A DNA stretch of 64,000 bases from Rhynchonema sp. JSB1_4 (lineage: Eukaryota; Nematoda; Chromadorea; Monhysterida; Xyalidae), in contig JASAMV010007652.1 of NCBI GenBank assembly GCA_030248065.1, positions 16,770 through 80,769 on the forward strand, in the 5' to 3' direction. The position numbers and the translations under genes were made by a program. A model generated the notes under the pieces. It was not told the origin of the DNA. It did no database searches and saw nothing but the letters and a program-made list of their open reading frames with translations. Of this stretch, positions 1 to 13,700 are shown one piece after another; within the stretch, counting starts at the first letter, position 1; every line of letters begins with the position of its first letter.

Positions 1-207
1 AAAGGGTTGAAACCCGTTTATTTTGCCTCAGAACACATAGAATTACTTCATTTAACCACGTTTTCTTCCCAACATGAGCGTTTTCCAATTTTTTGGGGGC
101 ATATTTTGGTCATCTGGGCGTTTTAAAAAAACGTTTTTTAAAAAAAAACGTTTTTTTTAAAAAAAAACGATTTTTTGGAAAAAAACGTTTTTTGCCCAAC
201 CCTGGTT
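1..207 (+). repeat. Dispersed A/T-rich repeat, copy 1 (cut by window edge)
   Basis: This stretch is about 95% identical to 17227-17435, in the same orientation. It starts AAAGGGTTGAAACCCG, has a run of alternating A-blocks and T-blocks with CGTTTT in the middle, and ends GCCCAACCCTGGTTA. No coding capacity is visible. It may be the terminal part of a longer element beginning outside the window. Confidence 0.8.
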
Positions 208-549
208 ACAGCGCGCCCACTTTACCAATGTGTTGCTTCCCAATCTGGCATTAAAATTGCTCTATATACAACAGTTCACCCTCTCTGTAGTGACATGATC
301 GGGACCGGCCATTTTCTGCCACTTGTTAAGAATACTCTCCACAAAACCGGGTGGTATTTATGAGGTTAACGGCAGATTGGGTGAACGAAAGAGCGTTGCG
401 AAATATCCACAGGGTTCCACCACTATCAAGTGTCGCTGTAAAGATGACAGGCTGTAGGGAGTGAATATTCATGACAGTGACCGCAAATAACGGGTCCCGA
501 TCATGTCACAGTCAAGAGATAGACGGTATGCTCGGCCGGTCAAACGCAC

Positions 550-1269
550 GTCAACGAATCAGGCCAGACGCGCTTGTCGATCAGCGTGATCATGGATGCC
601 AAATCACGATCGGCTATGAAATGTTCCAATGACCAAACATCGGACAACAACGACGGCTTTTTGTCTTTCGTCGGTTTCTTCTGTGTGCAAATATTGTTAA
701 TGTCATGTGTCCGGCTGGTGCACTTGCACTGACGGTTACCTGGTGCACCGCCCGTCTGTGAAAATAAGTTTAAACGGGTAACCGAAAAGCACACTGCTTG
801 CTGGATCCAAGCGGCTAGTTGGTTGCTTTTTGCGAAACTTCTGGTGGTTCAATGAGCCACCATTGGTGCCAAAAACCCTGTGCACAACATCTTAGTAACT
901 ACATTCCCAGATGCAATTGTTGGCTGATTGGCGAAGGCACGCGCAAAACCAGCAAGATCAGCGGTGCATCCACCGAGCCTGCGACCTCTAATGCGCGTTG
1001 CATGTGGCGCGTGCAGCAGGCGCAGAGATCAAACCTTCAAAACAATTACACCTGGTCTCGGTAGTGCGTCTACACGCGCGGTAACAAAAAGATTCTGGAC
1101 GCACCTGTTTGTCAGGTATTCGTTTCCACAACAGCTGAGCGTTCGTGTGATCGCCGATGATCAAATAGCAGCACATCATCTGTACATATTGATCAGGCGT
1201 TATCGATCCATCCAGCTCGGCACACTCCAATTCAGCTAGCTGATTCGATGGCTCGATCGGTGGCTGCAT
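550..1269 (-). CDS. COPS8: COP9 signalosome subunit 8, 5' part (gene continues off the left edge)
   Basis: CSN8 is the small PCI subunit of the COP9 signalosome, which removes NEDD8 from cullin ubiquitin ligases. Two exons are visible: 1269-1105 (start ATG at 1269, 55 codons) and 680-550. Exon 1 reads through LLWKRIPD, which matches the family motif YLWKRIP; exon 2 contains DVWSLEHFIADRDLASMI, which aligns with the family's WS(V/I)GQ-RDF--IY stretch. Phases fit (0, then 2) and both donors are GTGCG. About half of the usual ~200 residues are present; I find no matching exon between 1 and 549, so the 3' exons should lie beyond the window. It lies on the same strand downstream of GBF1, 857 bp away. 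The family call is confident; the boundaries are inferred. Confidence 0.8.
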
Positions 1270-2125
1270 GATGTTTCATAGACAGTGGTATTGGCAGGTG
1301 TGGATTAAAGCACCCGCCGATTCTGGTGAAGAAAATGGAGTTATGTATCATAAACCGTCCAGAAAGCCAAGCTGGTGCATTGTGATAATTGGACCGCGCG
1401 TCATTGGACAGCAACACAACCAGTCTAACGTCTCATGGGCGCAGTGGGTTATGTATATTACATATGTGATGTTTCAAATTATGTGTATGTCGTCAACAGG
1501 TATGGCACTCCATTGTGGAGTCACTCGGGACTAAACCCACAGACACACCTGCCGCGAGATAAATGTGGATCAAATTTTCAACAGGCCTAGCAACACAATT
1601 TTATTTCCCGGCCAAATAGATTCTCAGTGATAGGAATTGTAGCCACACAAACAAAACAACCATTCTGATAATAAATAAATATTAGATCATGGTGCAAACA
1701 GGAAACATCAAATAGGCTCATATAACTTCATTCGTTTTTATATCACAATATGTCTTGTCAGATGTAAATATCACATGAAAAGAAGTACTGCTGCGCCACA
1801 TAAAAGATACTATCTGACGTAAAATTAGAAATTAATTTTAACAGTCACCTAACGTCGAATATCTGTAAAAATAAAATCAAGTCCCACTGAAAATAGAGAC
1901 TGTAGGATGTACCGTCTCGATTATATTTTTCCTAGAGTAATTTTTCTGAATCCCAATCCACAACAGAGTTGGCACATTAAACAAGATTAGTGCAAATGTT
2001 CCGGAAGATAGAAAACAATGGAAAAGCAATCCAACACAGAAAACAAAAAAACGTTTTGATACGTCGCGAAACTCAGAAAACGACAGAAAAAACATAATCA
2101 TTGAAAAACAAACAGTGTCATCATT
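1270..2125. other. Intergenic, COPS8 start to GBF1 stop
   Basis: No gene is supported here. The stretch contains two copies of ATGTTTCA (1271 and 1469) and A/T-rich sequence. A hydrophobic minus-strand open frame (1877-2101) has no recognisable domain and is probably chance. Confidence 0.5.
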
Positions 2126-5100
2126 TCATGGCTGCGGATGTTGCTGCGGCTGGGACATGGGGGCTGGCGGGTGCAGAATAATCTGGAAGGAAATTTGAAT
2201 CTTTTTGCGTTTCCTGATCAGATTGGCCCTCACGCGCCGTTCAGAAACATTGCGCACGGCTGCCTGGCTGGCAGGCAAGCTCCAAGTGCGTATGTGGCCC
2301 AAATGTTTCAAAAGTCAAGTTTCGGGCTTGGAACTTGACATTAACTATGGGGCGCATTTAAGTGCACGGCAGCAAGGTTTGAGATTTACCATAGAAGGAT
2401 GCGAGTGTGACAAAAGATCAGTTGTGAACAGAAGAATTTAAAAAAATTTTTTATGTTTAATAATGAACCAGACATCAACAGTCAGTTGCTCACGAAACAA
2501 TCGGTCACTACATAAAGGGCTCATCAATCAAACATAATAGACGGTCACGATAAAAATGTTATATACCCAAATTCAAAACTGATTTGACCAACATGTTGTG
2601 GTGACGCATGTGCCGGTGCCATACTGTGCAACAGTCCACCACCAGATGCACGTTGAGGGCTGGGTTCGGCCGGGTGTTGTTGGACAGGGCTTGGAGCTTG
2701 AGGCAATTCGACTGGTTTGCTAATCACAATACCCTCCAAGTGCGACAGGTCCTCTTCGCCTTGTTGACCGGTGGGCGCTTGGGGCTGCGGTTGCGACTAA
2801 GTGCGGCGGGAAAACGGTTAAATTGCTACTTTCTGGGGTCCTGGCCTAGTCTAGTCTAGTGGTCTAACGGTTAGCCTAGTGGTCATGGCACTGCCCCGGA
2901 AAGGCACGAAGCCTGGGTTCGATTCCCAGACGTACAAAAGTCATTTTTTGTGCACAAACGATTTCGGATTGTACGTGCGTTCCCGTTATTATACTTTCTG
3001 GGGTCATGCGGTTATCTGGGGAACGACCATTCTGTGCGAAAAAATGTTGAGAAATGGCAACTACTAACGCCGCACAATTGGTAAATCTCAGAGCCTAATC
3101 TTTCAGAAAGATGCTTTTTCAGATCGAAGATTTGGTGACCTATCAAATTAACATATCCATGTGCTAGCCAAGATAATGTTTCACCTGCTGTGCAGTATCA
3201 GGTATCGGTGCAGCTGACGCTGCTACATTTTGTTGTTGAATTGGCTGTGTGGGTGGATTGGGCAGCACTTTGTCCATCAAATCCGGCAGGAATGTCGCCA
3301 GTCGTTCTGCAATGTAAACATGATGTTTCAAGTGTTCAGGCGATGTGAAACCGAACCGACATTGCGTGTTATCGGATGGTCACGCGACTGATTTTCAAAC
3401 TGGACATTTCGCGCTTCGCCTGCAGTTTTTGTTTCAGTTGATCTTGAGTTTGTTCCATCACAGTCAACAACCTTAAATCACGAGATTTGAAAAAATCTGA
3501 ATTCAAAAGTTCTCCTGACCAAGGCAGATCGCGCCCATTATCCCCCAATCCAGCAGATCAAACCTCACAATGATATAGTAACCCAAAAACGAACCTTTTG
3601 TGATGTCATACAATCCTGGTATGCTGAGAAACATGCCAGTATTGTCGAGAATGAGTACCATGTTCTTCAACGATTCAGGTATGGCTTCGGACAACAGGTC
3701 ACTGCGATCCGTGTGCAAATACCGATCCATGAAGTCGAGAATGGTCAGCCACAACGATCGGAACGATTTCAGACTGCTCAGTGGGCTGAAACATCATTTT
3801 GGGCAAATGAAATTAATGGGCAACAGGCGGCGCATAGTAAACCTAATTATGCCGATGTCATGTCATATGTTGTAGCATAAAGCACGTGCTATATACACTA
3901 CACCGTAGTTATGAGATTTAGCTCACTATCAGGGGTTGTAAGATGTGCATTGAAACGTCATCCACCTGCAGCTGCGAGAGTACTAGACGGAAACAAATTG
4001 TTCATTTACAACGGGCGAAAATGGCACTGACTCATGCCTGCGAATATGTTTATATATTACACTAGAGCGTGTTCACAATTATCACCAAACAAAGTAAAAA
4101 TCAATAAAAACGCTCCCTCCCGACCTCAAATGATTGAGCAACACTTTCGACAGCAGTGCCACAGCGCGATAGCGCGTCTCCTCCATTCCCAGTGGGTCCA
4201 TCGGTGAGATATTATCGGCCAACTTGGATAGCAGCGGGAACAACACTTCGGCGAAACAGTCCTCCCACTCGCCGGGGCCGAGCAGATGTAGGTCTTGGAT
4301 TAGGAAGGCGCGCTGCAATCGTGTACGACGTTTGGTTAGTATAACAGCAGTGAGTCTTGGCTGGTCAACTAGGACATCGTCAGTGCGGAATGCGCCAAAT
4401 GGTCACATGTACCAGGAACTATGTGGCGGCAGATTGACAGCAAGCGGTATCATAGGATTTAACCGCTGTCTTGTGTCTGGTTTTGATCAGCGTAAAAGGT
4501 TTTAGATTAGCAGCGCGAACAAAGTCCAGTAAATTTTGAGACATCCGTGGACAAAAATCCCCCACTGACAAAAGACTGGACATGGTCATAAAGACTGAAG
4601 CCGATTTTTGTTAAAACAGCAGCCAAACGTTTCAGAAAAACAAATTTCTATTGTCGGCCGTCCTCTCGATTTACACCGGTCAAACACGCACCTGCAAATA
4701 GTTGAGCGCCTGCGATCGTATTTGCCGTCTGCAGTCGCAGCACAGTCGTGCGATGCATTGCAACAACGGACGCCAGCACACGCGCCATAGATGGCTGGCT
4801 GAAGCGTCGACGGATTGCGGTCCTGTGTGTGTGGCCAAATATCGAGCAATTTAGTGATACCACACCACATCATGAAACATGATCATGAACGACGTCAAGC
4901 TTGGCGATGGGTCTCGGATCGTCTTGGTTGCGTGACTTTTTATATTTCGAGAATCGCGGATGGTTGAGTAAGAGTTGTCCCCAGACAGCTAATAAAACAC
5001 CCTTTAGTTTATAAGTATGCATAAAAAGCAATTCAAAAACGTCATTAAAGCGGGAAACCGTATATCTCATGCTTGCTTTTTTACTACGCAGTTAGACTGT

Positions 5101-7785
5101 TTATGTCCAACGGTCACAAAAACAACGATCAAACGAGATAAACCACGTTAAAACTGTCAGAATTTATCTTTGAAAAGTTGCTTTCAGGAGCAAACGCGAG
5201 CTTGTGCCGACTTACGCTCACCCTTTTGATCATGAAAGGCAGTGAGACTGAGACAAGAACCAGCTCGCTGACAGATGAAACCTTTATGAAACATTTCACA
5301 CGTGGCTGTTGGTTGACGAGCTTGTTGGATTCCCTACTAAATGTTCTGCCGTTGCCTGATCAAAAGGGGGAGCGTAAGTCGGCACAAGCTCGAGTTTGTT
5401 CCCGAAAGCAAATTTAAAAAAAAATAATTCTCACAATTTAAACGCATTTCATTTTGTTTGAACGATGTTTTTGTGATCACTCATCGTATATAGTCACATT
5501 TTATTGCGAAAGGCCGGATTCTGAGAGCATGCGATATCCGGTTGCCCGGTTTAAGAACACAAGACTCGATCCGGTCCGATCATGAAGTTTGAAACACAGG
5601 CTTGAATAAAATCGAAAGGTCACGATGGTGGAGAAAAAGCACCCGACTCCCACACCGTACCATTGGCACTGGCCCAACTTGTGAATATCTCATGCGCTTT
5701 GACGTGTAGCGTGTGACATAAATCGATTAGTTGCAATGACACTTGGTGATAGCTGTCGGCCAATGCCTGAAAATTAAGGGCGGGGTGCATTTATTAAGCA
5801 GAAAATGTCAGCCAAATATTGAATAGCATCGTGTCGTATTTTTCAGTTCCGCTGATTGTGTCAATATAGGACACGCACAATCCTCGGCACTGATGAGTTC
5901 CGCAGCGGAGGTCAGTGATGAGTCAAAGCCTATACTTACAGCGCGTGCTACGCGACAACACACGAATTCACAATATAAAGGCAAACTAGACCAACACGAG
6001 CCCGATTTCGAAGGTGGTGGGTATTCAGAACAAATAGAAAGTGAAAATCCTCATGCTCCGTTTTGTATTCTTCAACGTGTAACATTTCCCAAATCAGCAG
6101 CCGCGTCAGAATGTTTCGCTATTCTGCCAGCCGCGAAATCGGGCTCATGTTGGTGTAGTTTGCCTTTTACCTGTTCAACAGTGCTGCCCTCATCCGCTTC
6201 ATCATCTTGTTTCGCATTCTTGTCCTTCTTGCGTTTATCGGCCCGTTGCAGATGCAGCGCCTTTTTCGCACCACGGAATTTGCCTTTACCGCCGCTTTTT
6301 CCCGACGTTTTGTTTGCGTTGTTGGCCTCATCGTTACTATCGTCGATCGGCGTCACGTAGCTGAAAAGTTTGGGTCAAAAACAGTGAGCTGGCTGGCTGA
6401 TGTTTCACCGTCGGTTGTTATAGTGCCACACAAAACAGGTGCGGTGAGATACCCGATCAGTCAGCATAAAACACAATGCGGAACTACCAAAGCTCGAACG
6501 TAGTGATGGCTCGGGCTTTGCGCTCATGCTAGCCTCAAATAAAGAAGAGTAAGCTAAGGGCCTAAACAAAGTTATATAAAACCGGAACGCATGCCTAAAG
6601 CCAAGCCCAAGGGATGACCTTCAAGGCATTCGATTCGACTGAAGACTCGTCAGACACTTGTTGCGCCTTCCTACTGATGTTTCAACCACACTACATAGCC
6701 GAGTCACCAACCGCCCACCATCCAGACTGGCCTCGACGAACGCACGCAGACATCTGACGGCTGACTCAAAGTTGTCGGGTGTGATGTGCGCCGCGTCACG
6801 CACAAGAAAGGCCAGCGTTTCGGCACATTTCAGATACGCGCGCGGGTCGTGTTTCTGCATTGTGCGACCGTAAATTTGTTCGACTCGAATGCAAATGTTG
6901 CTGTGGGTATCAGTTATACAATCTCCCCTCTTTACAGTATAATGACGTGATCGAACGGGATCTCACGTGAGCGCGTGACTATAAAGCTCGTAGACTGTAC
7001 CAGCGGGTGCACAGCGCTATTTTTTGGGTGTCCGTTTCTCCCTGTTTCCACAGACGGGTGGTGCCCCAGGTCATCGTCAGTGCAAACGCCCCCAGATGAC
7101 CAGGCGACCATAAGAAACACATGGGCAGGTTTTGTTGGCGCGCAAAAGTTCCCAGTTGCTCACAAAGCCCTTCCAGGTCTCACCTGCAGCCCAGCCCTCA
7201 AGACAATGCGCGTTCGGTCAAAAGTGAAACGACGATGTTGCGACAGTGGTTGGGGTTCCTGATGGACAAATTAATGTAGTCATTGACAGTATTGTTCACC
7301 AATACGTTTCCAATTAGAACCGCGCGTGAAAGCATAAAGGTTGAGTTAGGCTGGGTACAAAGGCGTCTTTGTTGTGCTCTGACCTCTGCAGCAATAGCGT
7401 GACAGCACAGTGCTGGCCCGAAAACGTTCTATGCAGAAACATCCTGATATATGTATGCTTGCACACGCGGCACCCAGAAAAGCTAGCTGTTGTTACCCCA
7501 CAGGGTATACAGTACGTTAGCAGTAAATAACGACCTAAACAACCCATTACGTGCCTGATTGCTGCCCGGTTTGTCCACCTTTATCCACTCTTCACTGCCA
7601 GCCAAGCTGCCCGAGTGACTCCCGCCCGGCCCCGTCTGCTGCGTGTAGCCCTGCGTCAAATCGGTGTCCGAAGTGTACCCTCGATGCAGGGGTGAGCCAT
7701 GCGTGGGCGCACTTGGGTAGTGACCGTGCGCACTGGATGGACGACCCTCGTCACCCTCCGACTGCGTGTCGCGTTGACCCAGTGC
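2126..7785 (-). CDS. GBF1: GBF1 exons 31-40: HDS3 and proline-rich C-terminus
   Basis: Exon 31 has [11 protein letters not shown] (family RGYTSDSE); exon 32 [19 protein letters not shown]; exon 33 a lysine-rich insert; exon 34 [19 protein letters not shown]; exon 35 [19 protein letters not shown]; exon 36 [20 protein letters not shown]; exon 37 [20 protein letters not shown]; exon 38 [16 protein letters not shown]; exon 39 a Pro/Gln-rich tail; exon 40 [11 protein letters not shown] and the stop at 2126-2128. The joins 34/35 and 37/38 recreate family sequence across the junction. The exon 39 donor (CAT|GTTGGT) was chosen to keep frame with IILHP; another donor a few bases on is possible. Confidence 0.9.
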
Positions 7786-10700
7786 CTGAATTCAAAGGGA
7801 GAAGTTTATGGGATGGGAAAAGCTGATGTTTCAATGACGACTGAAAAACAAGAAATAAACCGAATCGGACCTCCTCGCAAATTTGCGCATGCGCGGCAGC
7901 CCCGCATTGTTCCAACAAGGCGAACAGAATCGACCAATGTTGCTGTCGATGTACGTTAGCCGCGTTCGATCGTAATAAATCGTGCAGACCAAAGGCCATG
8001 TGTTGCGATAGGCACAACGTAGACGGTGGGGAAAGCGACTAAAAAACATTCTGAGCTGGTTTGCACACTGAATTTGGCTTATTTTATCTATTTACTTTTA
8101 TTGTTTGAACCGGGTCAGCAAGCATCACCGAATTCTTTGCATGGCATTTATGTCAATGGGGAAATATTTTCAATATTTTCAACCCCAAGACACGCCACGC
8201 CGTTCATGCGCGCTGTATCGTTTCCTAAAGTTGTGGCGTTTCCTCTGAATAAGCATAGTGCCTGGTCCAGCGCACACAATAACAATACACTACAATTATT
8301 ATATTGATGTTGTGCACACATTGGTCGCACAATGACTTTATAAGAATAGGTCAATTTTTCTTCCTAAATCGTGAAGCAGGAAGCGAAGGGACAATGACGT
8401 TGCGTTGCGCAATCACACACAAAGAATGCAGTCAGTGAAATGTTTAAACCGGGCAACCGGATATCGCATGCTCTCAGAATCCGGCCTTTCGCAATAAAAT
8501 GTGACTATATACGATGAGTGATCACAAAAACATCGTTCAAACAAAATGAAATGCGTTTATATTGTGAGAATTAATTTTTTAAAATTTGCTTTCGGAAACA
8601 CCCCCCTTTCCCCCCCTCCCCCCCCCCCCTTTTCGGAACGGCAAACATTTTAGGACCCCCCCCCCCCCCCCCCCCCCCCCCCCCGTGTTTATATTTTTCA
8701 AATTTTTCCTCCTCCTTTCTTCTCCTCCCCCCCCCCCCCCCTTTCATAATGAAAAGGAAGCGCAACCCACCCCCTCTCTCCTTTTTCCCAAATTCAACTA
8801 TAAAAACATATATTTTACTTTTTTTTTTTTTTGTTTGATCGTTGTTTTTGTGACCGTTGGACATAAACAGTCTAACTGCGTAGTAAAAAAGCAAGCATGA
8901 GATATACGGTTTCCCGCTTTAAGACCCGCAGCAACATGGGTGCTCTGCTAGATTATTTCTAGACGAAATGTTTTGTGAGAATCACAAATAGTACAGTGGT
9001 TAAGAGTGACTGAACGTGAAAATCAGGATTGATTTGATGAATTCTTACATGATCATTGTGCGACCAATATCAAGGTTATCTTGCGCCTGATTATGTATTA
9101 CCAGTCCTATAAAAGCAGCCAAAAGAATTGACAGAAATGATGTATACTGCATTGTTTGCACTACCAAAACAACAATCAACGTCAAATAAATTCAAAATTA
9201 GGAAGTCCCCTTGCCACACCTGCAACATGGTCAATGACTGCAGCACTTCATCCGAAATGTCCTCTTTGAGTCTGAACAGATTTCGATTAGTTAACCGAAG
9301 CAGACCGACAACAGTACGCTCGATCAGGAACTTGTTCTTGGGATAGTTAGACAACACTGACGCCAGGTGACGACTGAAAATAAATCAAGACACGAAATTA
9401 GAATCATAGCATCACGCGTGTCCAAGCACAGCGCGCGTGCTTCGCGCAAACACCAAAAATAAGCAGTTGTATTTTGTGATGAGCATTTTGTGGCACTTGT
9501 GCTGGTGCATTCGCACTGACGATGGCCTGGTGCACCGACCGTCTGTAAATCGGGCCACCAAAACACACTGCACAATTCACGTTGACCGCTGCCAAGTTTT
9601 CATCTGGTTGCAAAAACAAATCGTGTTGCATAAAAGTTTGAGTGAACGATATTGCGGCGGGTCAGCCAGCAATCTGTTTGCACGGAACATACTGCACTTA
9701 TACGCGCACGGCACAAATATTCTGAATTCACTAAGATTCCCGCAGCACAGCGCACGTACCGAACGTTGCCCCAGAAGAATGGCAATCGATCCTTGTTATC
9801 TAGTGCCGTGCTCACCAACAGCTCCAGATAGAAAACCATGGCGTACTCGATGTTGATTGACAGTGTGGCGGGCTGGAAATGGCCGACTTGCGTGTATGAC
9901 AAAGGCATATTTTTTTGGCTACCAGACGTGTTCGGGACCAACTTTTCAGGGGCAGCCGATATTGATAACATGGGAAATCAAGATTTTGAGACTTCCGGTA
10001 GCATAACTGCTGCCCTTGGGAACACATTTTGCAGCTACTTGGCCCATTTTGGAAATCCATGCGCATCTGGGCAGTCCCTGCCGCCCCTGTTCTGTTGCAC
10101 ACCGTCTGGTTGCCATTACAGCTTTGTTAATTCGTTAATCAGGGCAAAAATTATTGTTCCCGGACAACTGTGATTATCAGTAGATCTAGGAATAACGCAC
10201 TCAATACAAAACCCACAGAACAAAAACTGTAAATATCCTGTTCGATCGAGAAACTTGATCTGGATTAACTCTAGCTCGGTACTTCAGTGTCTCAATTTTG
10301 ATGTCAAAAAAACTCGCGTGCCTTTTCGGGAAAGGCGGCTGTGCTGGTTCATTCATGGTGACGATGACCTGGTGCACCGCTCGTCCGTGAAAGCAGGTCG
10401 AACTGGGCGACCAGCCAAAAAAGCCCATGCTGCACAATTAACATTGAAGAGAATTTTCGGCAGGCGCAATAAAATCAGCTACCGACCGGTGTAATGGTCT
10501 CGGTCAGCGTTGCCGATGACAGCACAATGGCTTGAATCAGTTCTTCCAACGCGGCGCGTGTCAGATACTTCGAGTCGGTCACCAGCTGCTCGGGATGACA
10601 TTCGGAGATGATCGAGTGCGCTAGCTGCAATCAATCACTTGTCAAGTTAAAGTTACATTTTTTTGAGTTTTTGCGCGTTTTTTGGGCAAATTTGGTCAAG

Positions 10701-13700
10701 TTTCACCGAATCTGAGACAGCGCTGAACTCTGTTGTTACCCATAAACAATATGAGGCTGTCACGGTGCTACCACGGTTGGTGTCTGTCACTTGTAATCAA
10801 CAATTCAACATCAAAAAAAACGCCAAAATCATAAACAAAACAAAACCGGGATGGCCAACCCGAAAAGGCCCGAGATCACCAAAATTCCAACTCAGGCCGG
10901 GCCGAGATAACACGGCCCGATTGAGGCCTCCGTTCAAAATTAAATCAAACGGGCCAACCTTGATGAAATCCTGTTCCTCCACGGTGGGTTGTCGTGGTTC
11001 GCGTGTTTCCGAGCTTGATCCACCAAGGAAATACACGAATGAACTCAACAGACCGCTGTCACTGCGATTCGTGGGGGACTGCGAATGAAAGATTGCGTAG
11101 GTTTGGTGCGAAGTTGGCGGGGAGGGGCAATGTAAGACAATCACACACACAAGGCATGTGGAAAGTTCGTTTCTGTGGGGCCGAGAAAATGTTACACTCA
11201 GCGTACAATAAGCCCGTGGTGAATAACGCTTCGTTCAAGATTTGTGTTGCGTTCAAAATAGCTAATTCCAGACAATTTGTACACGTGAAATATAAAGGGC
11301 TTGCTGCGTCGAACTGTTTTGTGTGGGAAATCGAACATGTGTGTGTAATGAAACATCGGCGCCTCGCCTAAACTGACTGGTCTAATCAAGTCTGTTGCTG
11401 TTGTGGACAGGGGGCGATTCAGGGTTTTTATTTTATTGCAAGTGTAGTGAACACTCTCGACTTTCAAGAAAGATTTGCAAATCGATTTTGAAACACTTGC
11501 AAATTGACAAGTAGAAGCTTGAGGTTTTCCATTGTTAACGGTTGTTACCAATGTAAATTTGAAAGGGGAATTATTTGACAGAATTCGATCATACTGAGTC
11601 AAGAGCGGATCCAGGGGGTCACAGGAGCCGTCACCCCCTTTGGCTCCGTTTGGCTCCTGAAAGGGGCCACCATTTCGGAAGGAAGAAGGACCCCTAAATC
11701 GTTGGATTTTTACTCTGATACCTTCAAAACCCCAAAGATCGCGTTAAATATACTGGCGCGAGCAAAAAGTGCCAAAATTTCGCGCACTTTGCGCGCATTG
11801 TCACATTTTGTATAATATTTGATGCAAAAAGCGCGAAATTCGAAACCAGCACCAGATAAAAATGATTTTTAACAATGAAACAAGCACTAGAAAAAAACTA
11901 CTTTTTGGATTTGCCCCCCCCCCTTGGCCAAAAGCTGAATCTGCCAACATCTTCATCAATCAAATAAATATTGGTCGCACAATGACCATAGAAGAATTCA
12001 TCTAAATCAATCCTGATTTTCACGTTCAGTCACTCTTAACTACTGTGCTATTTGTGATTCTCACAAAACATTTTCCTCTGAAAATAATCTAGCAGATTAA
12101 CCACGTTGCCGCAGGTCCGAAACATTCTCTTTACTACGTGTTTTGTGTGTGATCACGCAACGCAACGTCATTGCCCCGTCACCAGCCTGCTTTGCGATTC
12201 AGGAAAAAAATTTGACCAATTCTTATAAAGTCATTGTGCGACCAATATCACCCCCCAATCCAACCTTAGCCACCGGCTTCTTCACAATCGACACCCATCC
12301 CTTTGCATCAACAAAGTCCTCCACCTCCGTCAATGACGTGGGTAGCAAATCAGCGATGTACAGAGTCAACAGACAATCGAGCAGATTCTTCCAGCTGTAA
12401 TCACAATGTGGTTTTTGTAAAGGGTGGCGTAAAAACGTACCTTTTCCATCATGTCCCCAACTGCTACTTGCTTGCGTAGACACAGTAACAAAGCAGGGCC
12501 AAAACGCTCCCTTTCTATGGGTGGAATATTCGAAATGGTGTAAGCGTCAGTTGGGTGTAAAGGTCGGTGTAAGCTCGGTGCAAACGTGAAACATTGCCTG
12601 CTGTTAACGTGGAATGTTTCATGTTTACACCGACCTTACGCCGAACTGACGTTTTATCCAGTTTCGACCATACCACCCTATTCTATCACATTCAGATGAA
12701 TCACGTCAACAAATAGACGCAAGACAACGCAACTCACCCCTCTCGCAATATATCCCCATGGTCATGCACCAATGAGAACATGGCACGGGCCGCCATTTGT
12801 GCTTTGTGATTTTCGCCGAATCGCACGGCCACCGCCTGCCCGCACTCGAGTCGCGTCGAATCGTCTGTGTGATGTTTCAATGTGAGTACAATTTAAAAAA
12901 ACGATCTTTGACTCAACGAATGAACTCAATGAATGGAGAACAGGCATGACGAACAGAACAAAATTGACAGAAAGAAATCGATGGACACCAACTTTGCGAA
13001 TTCTGCTGTTGTTGCGCCATAACGGCCGCAGCTTGACCGCCTGGAATGAAAAGGGGAACAAAGTTGAAAAAGAGATGCATACGTATAATATGCACAGCGC
13101 ACCTCTTTCAGACCTAATCGCAACGCTTTGTGTGGCAGCTATCCTTTCTCTGAACGTTTGCGGTCGTGTTGGCCGACAGGAAGGCGGGCTTCACCATACA
13201 TGCGCGGTTGCGCGTCAACATGTAGTGTTAAAGTATAGCTACGTTGACGCTTAAATGCGCAAACGCGCATGCATTGTGAATTCGGCTAATTCCGGGTCCG
13301 TCTGACGTTCCACTATAGTGAATATTCTGACCGTGATGGAACTGGATGCGCTCTCATCTTCAGCAACGAACGCTAGAGATCACCTGCCAGCTGGCAATGT
13401 TTCACGTTCACACCGAGCTTTACACCCAACTTTTGTTCACACAGTTTCGAGAATTCCAGCCAAAATGATAAAGAAATCTTTCCACTAATCGATAATCAAC
13501 AGCAAACAATTCAAACGCGCACCAATATCTCCCGCCGATGACCCGCCCATCAGCTGACTGAATTTGCACAACGAAATCACCAAATTATCGAACACGTCCG
13601 ACATGCCGTAGTGGGCGGCGATGCGCGCGCATTTGCGAAAACCGGTCAGCGCTTTCTGCAAAATTGTGCATCACTTTTTCTGCTTGTTGCTGACCACCTG

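Larger units (their letters stand above)
8320..9070 (+). mobile_element. ATATTGG inverted-repeat element, copy C (interrupted by a nested element)
   Basis: The terminal repeats ATTGGTCGCACAATGA (8320) and TCATTGTGCGACCAATAT (ending 9070) match copy D at 11968-12248 in inverted orientation. Copy C is split by the TTAA element at 8448-8918; removing that element and one TTAA restores collinearity with copy D. It lies in the GBF1 intron between exons 29 and 30. Confidence 0.85.

Noticed and set aside
1877..2101. Hydrophobic 74-codon minus-strand frame
   Set aside because: A/T-rich intergenic sequence without recognisable family; hydrophobicity follows from T-rich codons.
5893..6503. Overlapping plus-strand open frames up to 155 codons
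   Set aside because: They are shadows of GBF1 exon 33 on the minus strand and of the inverted-repeat element at 5977-6167.
8571..8900. Long open frames with proline or glycine runs on both strands
   Set aside because: They are created by poly-C/poly-G tracts within a transposon and have no protein-like composition.
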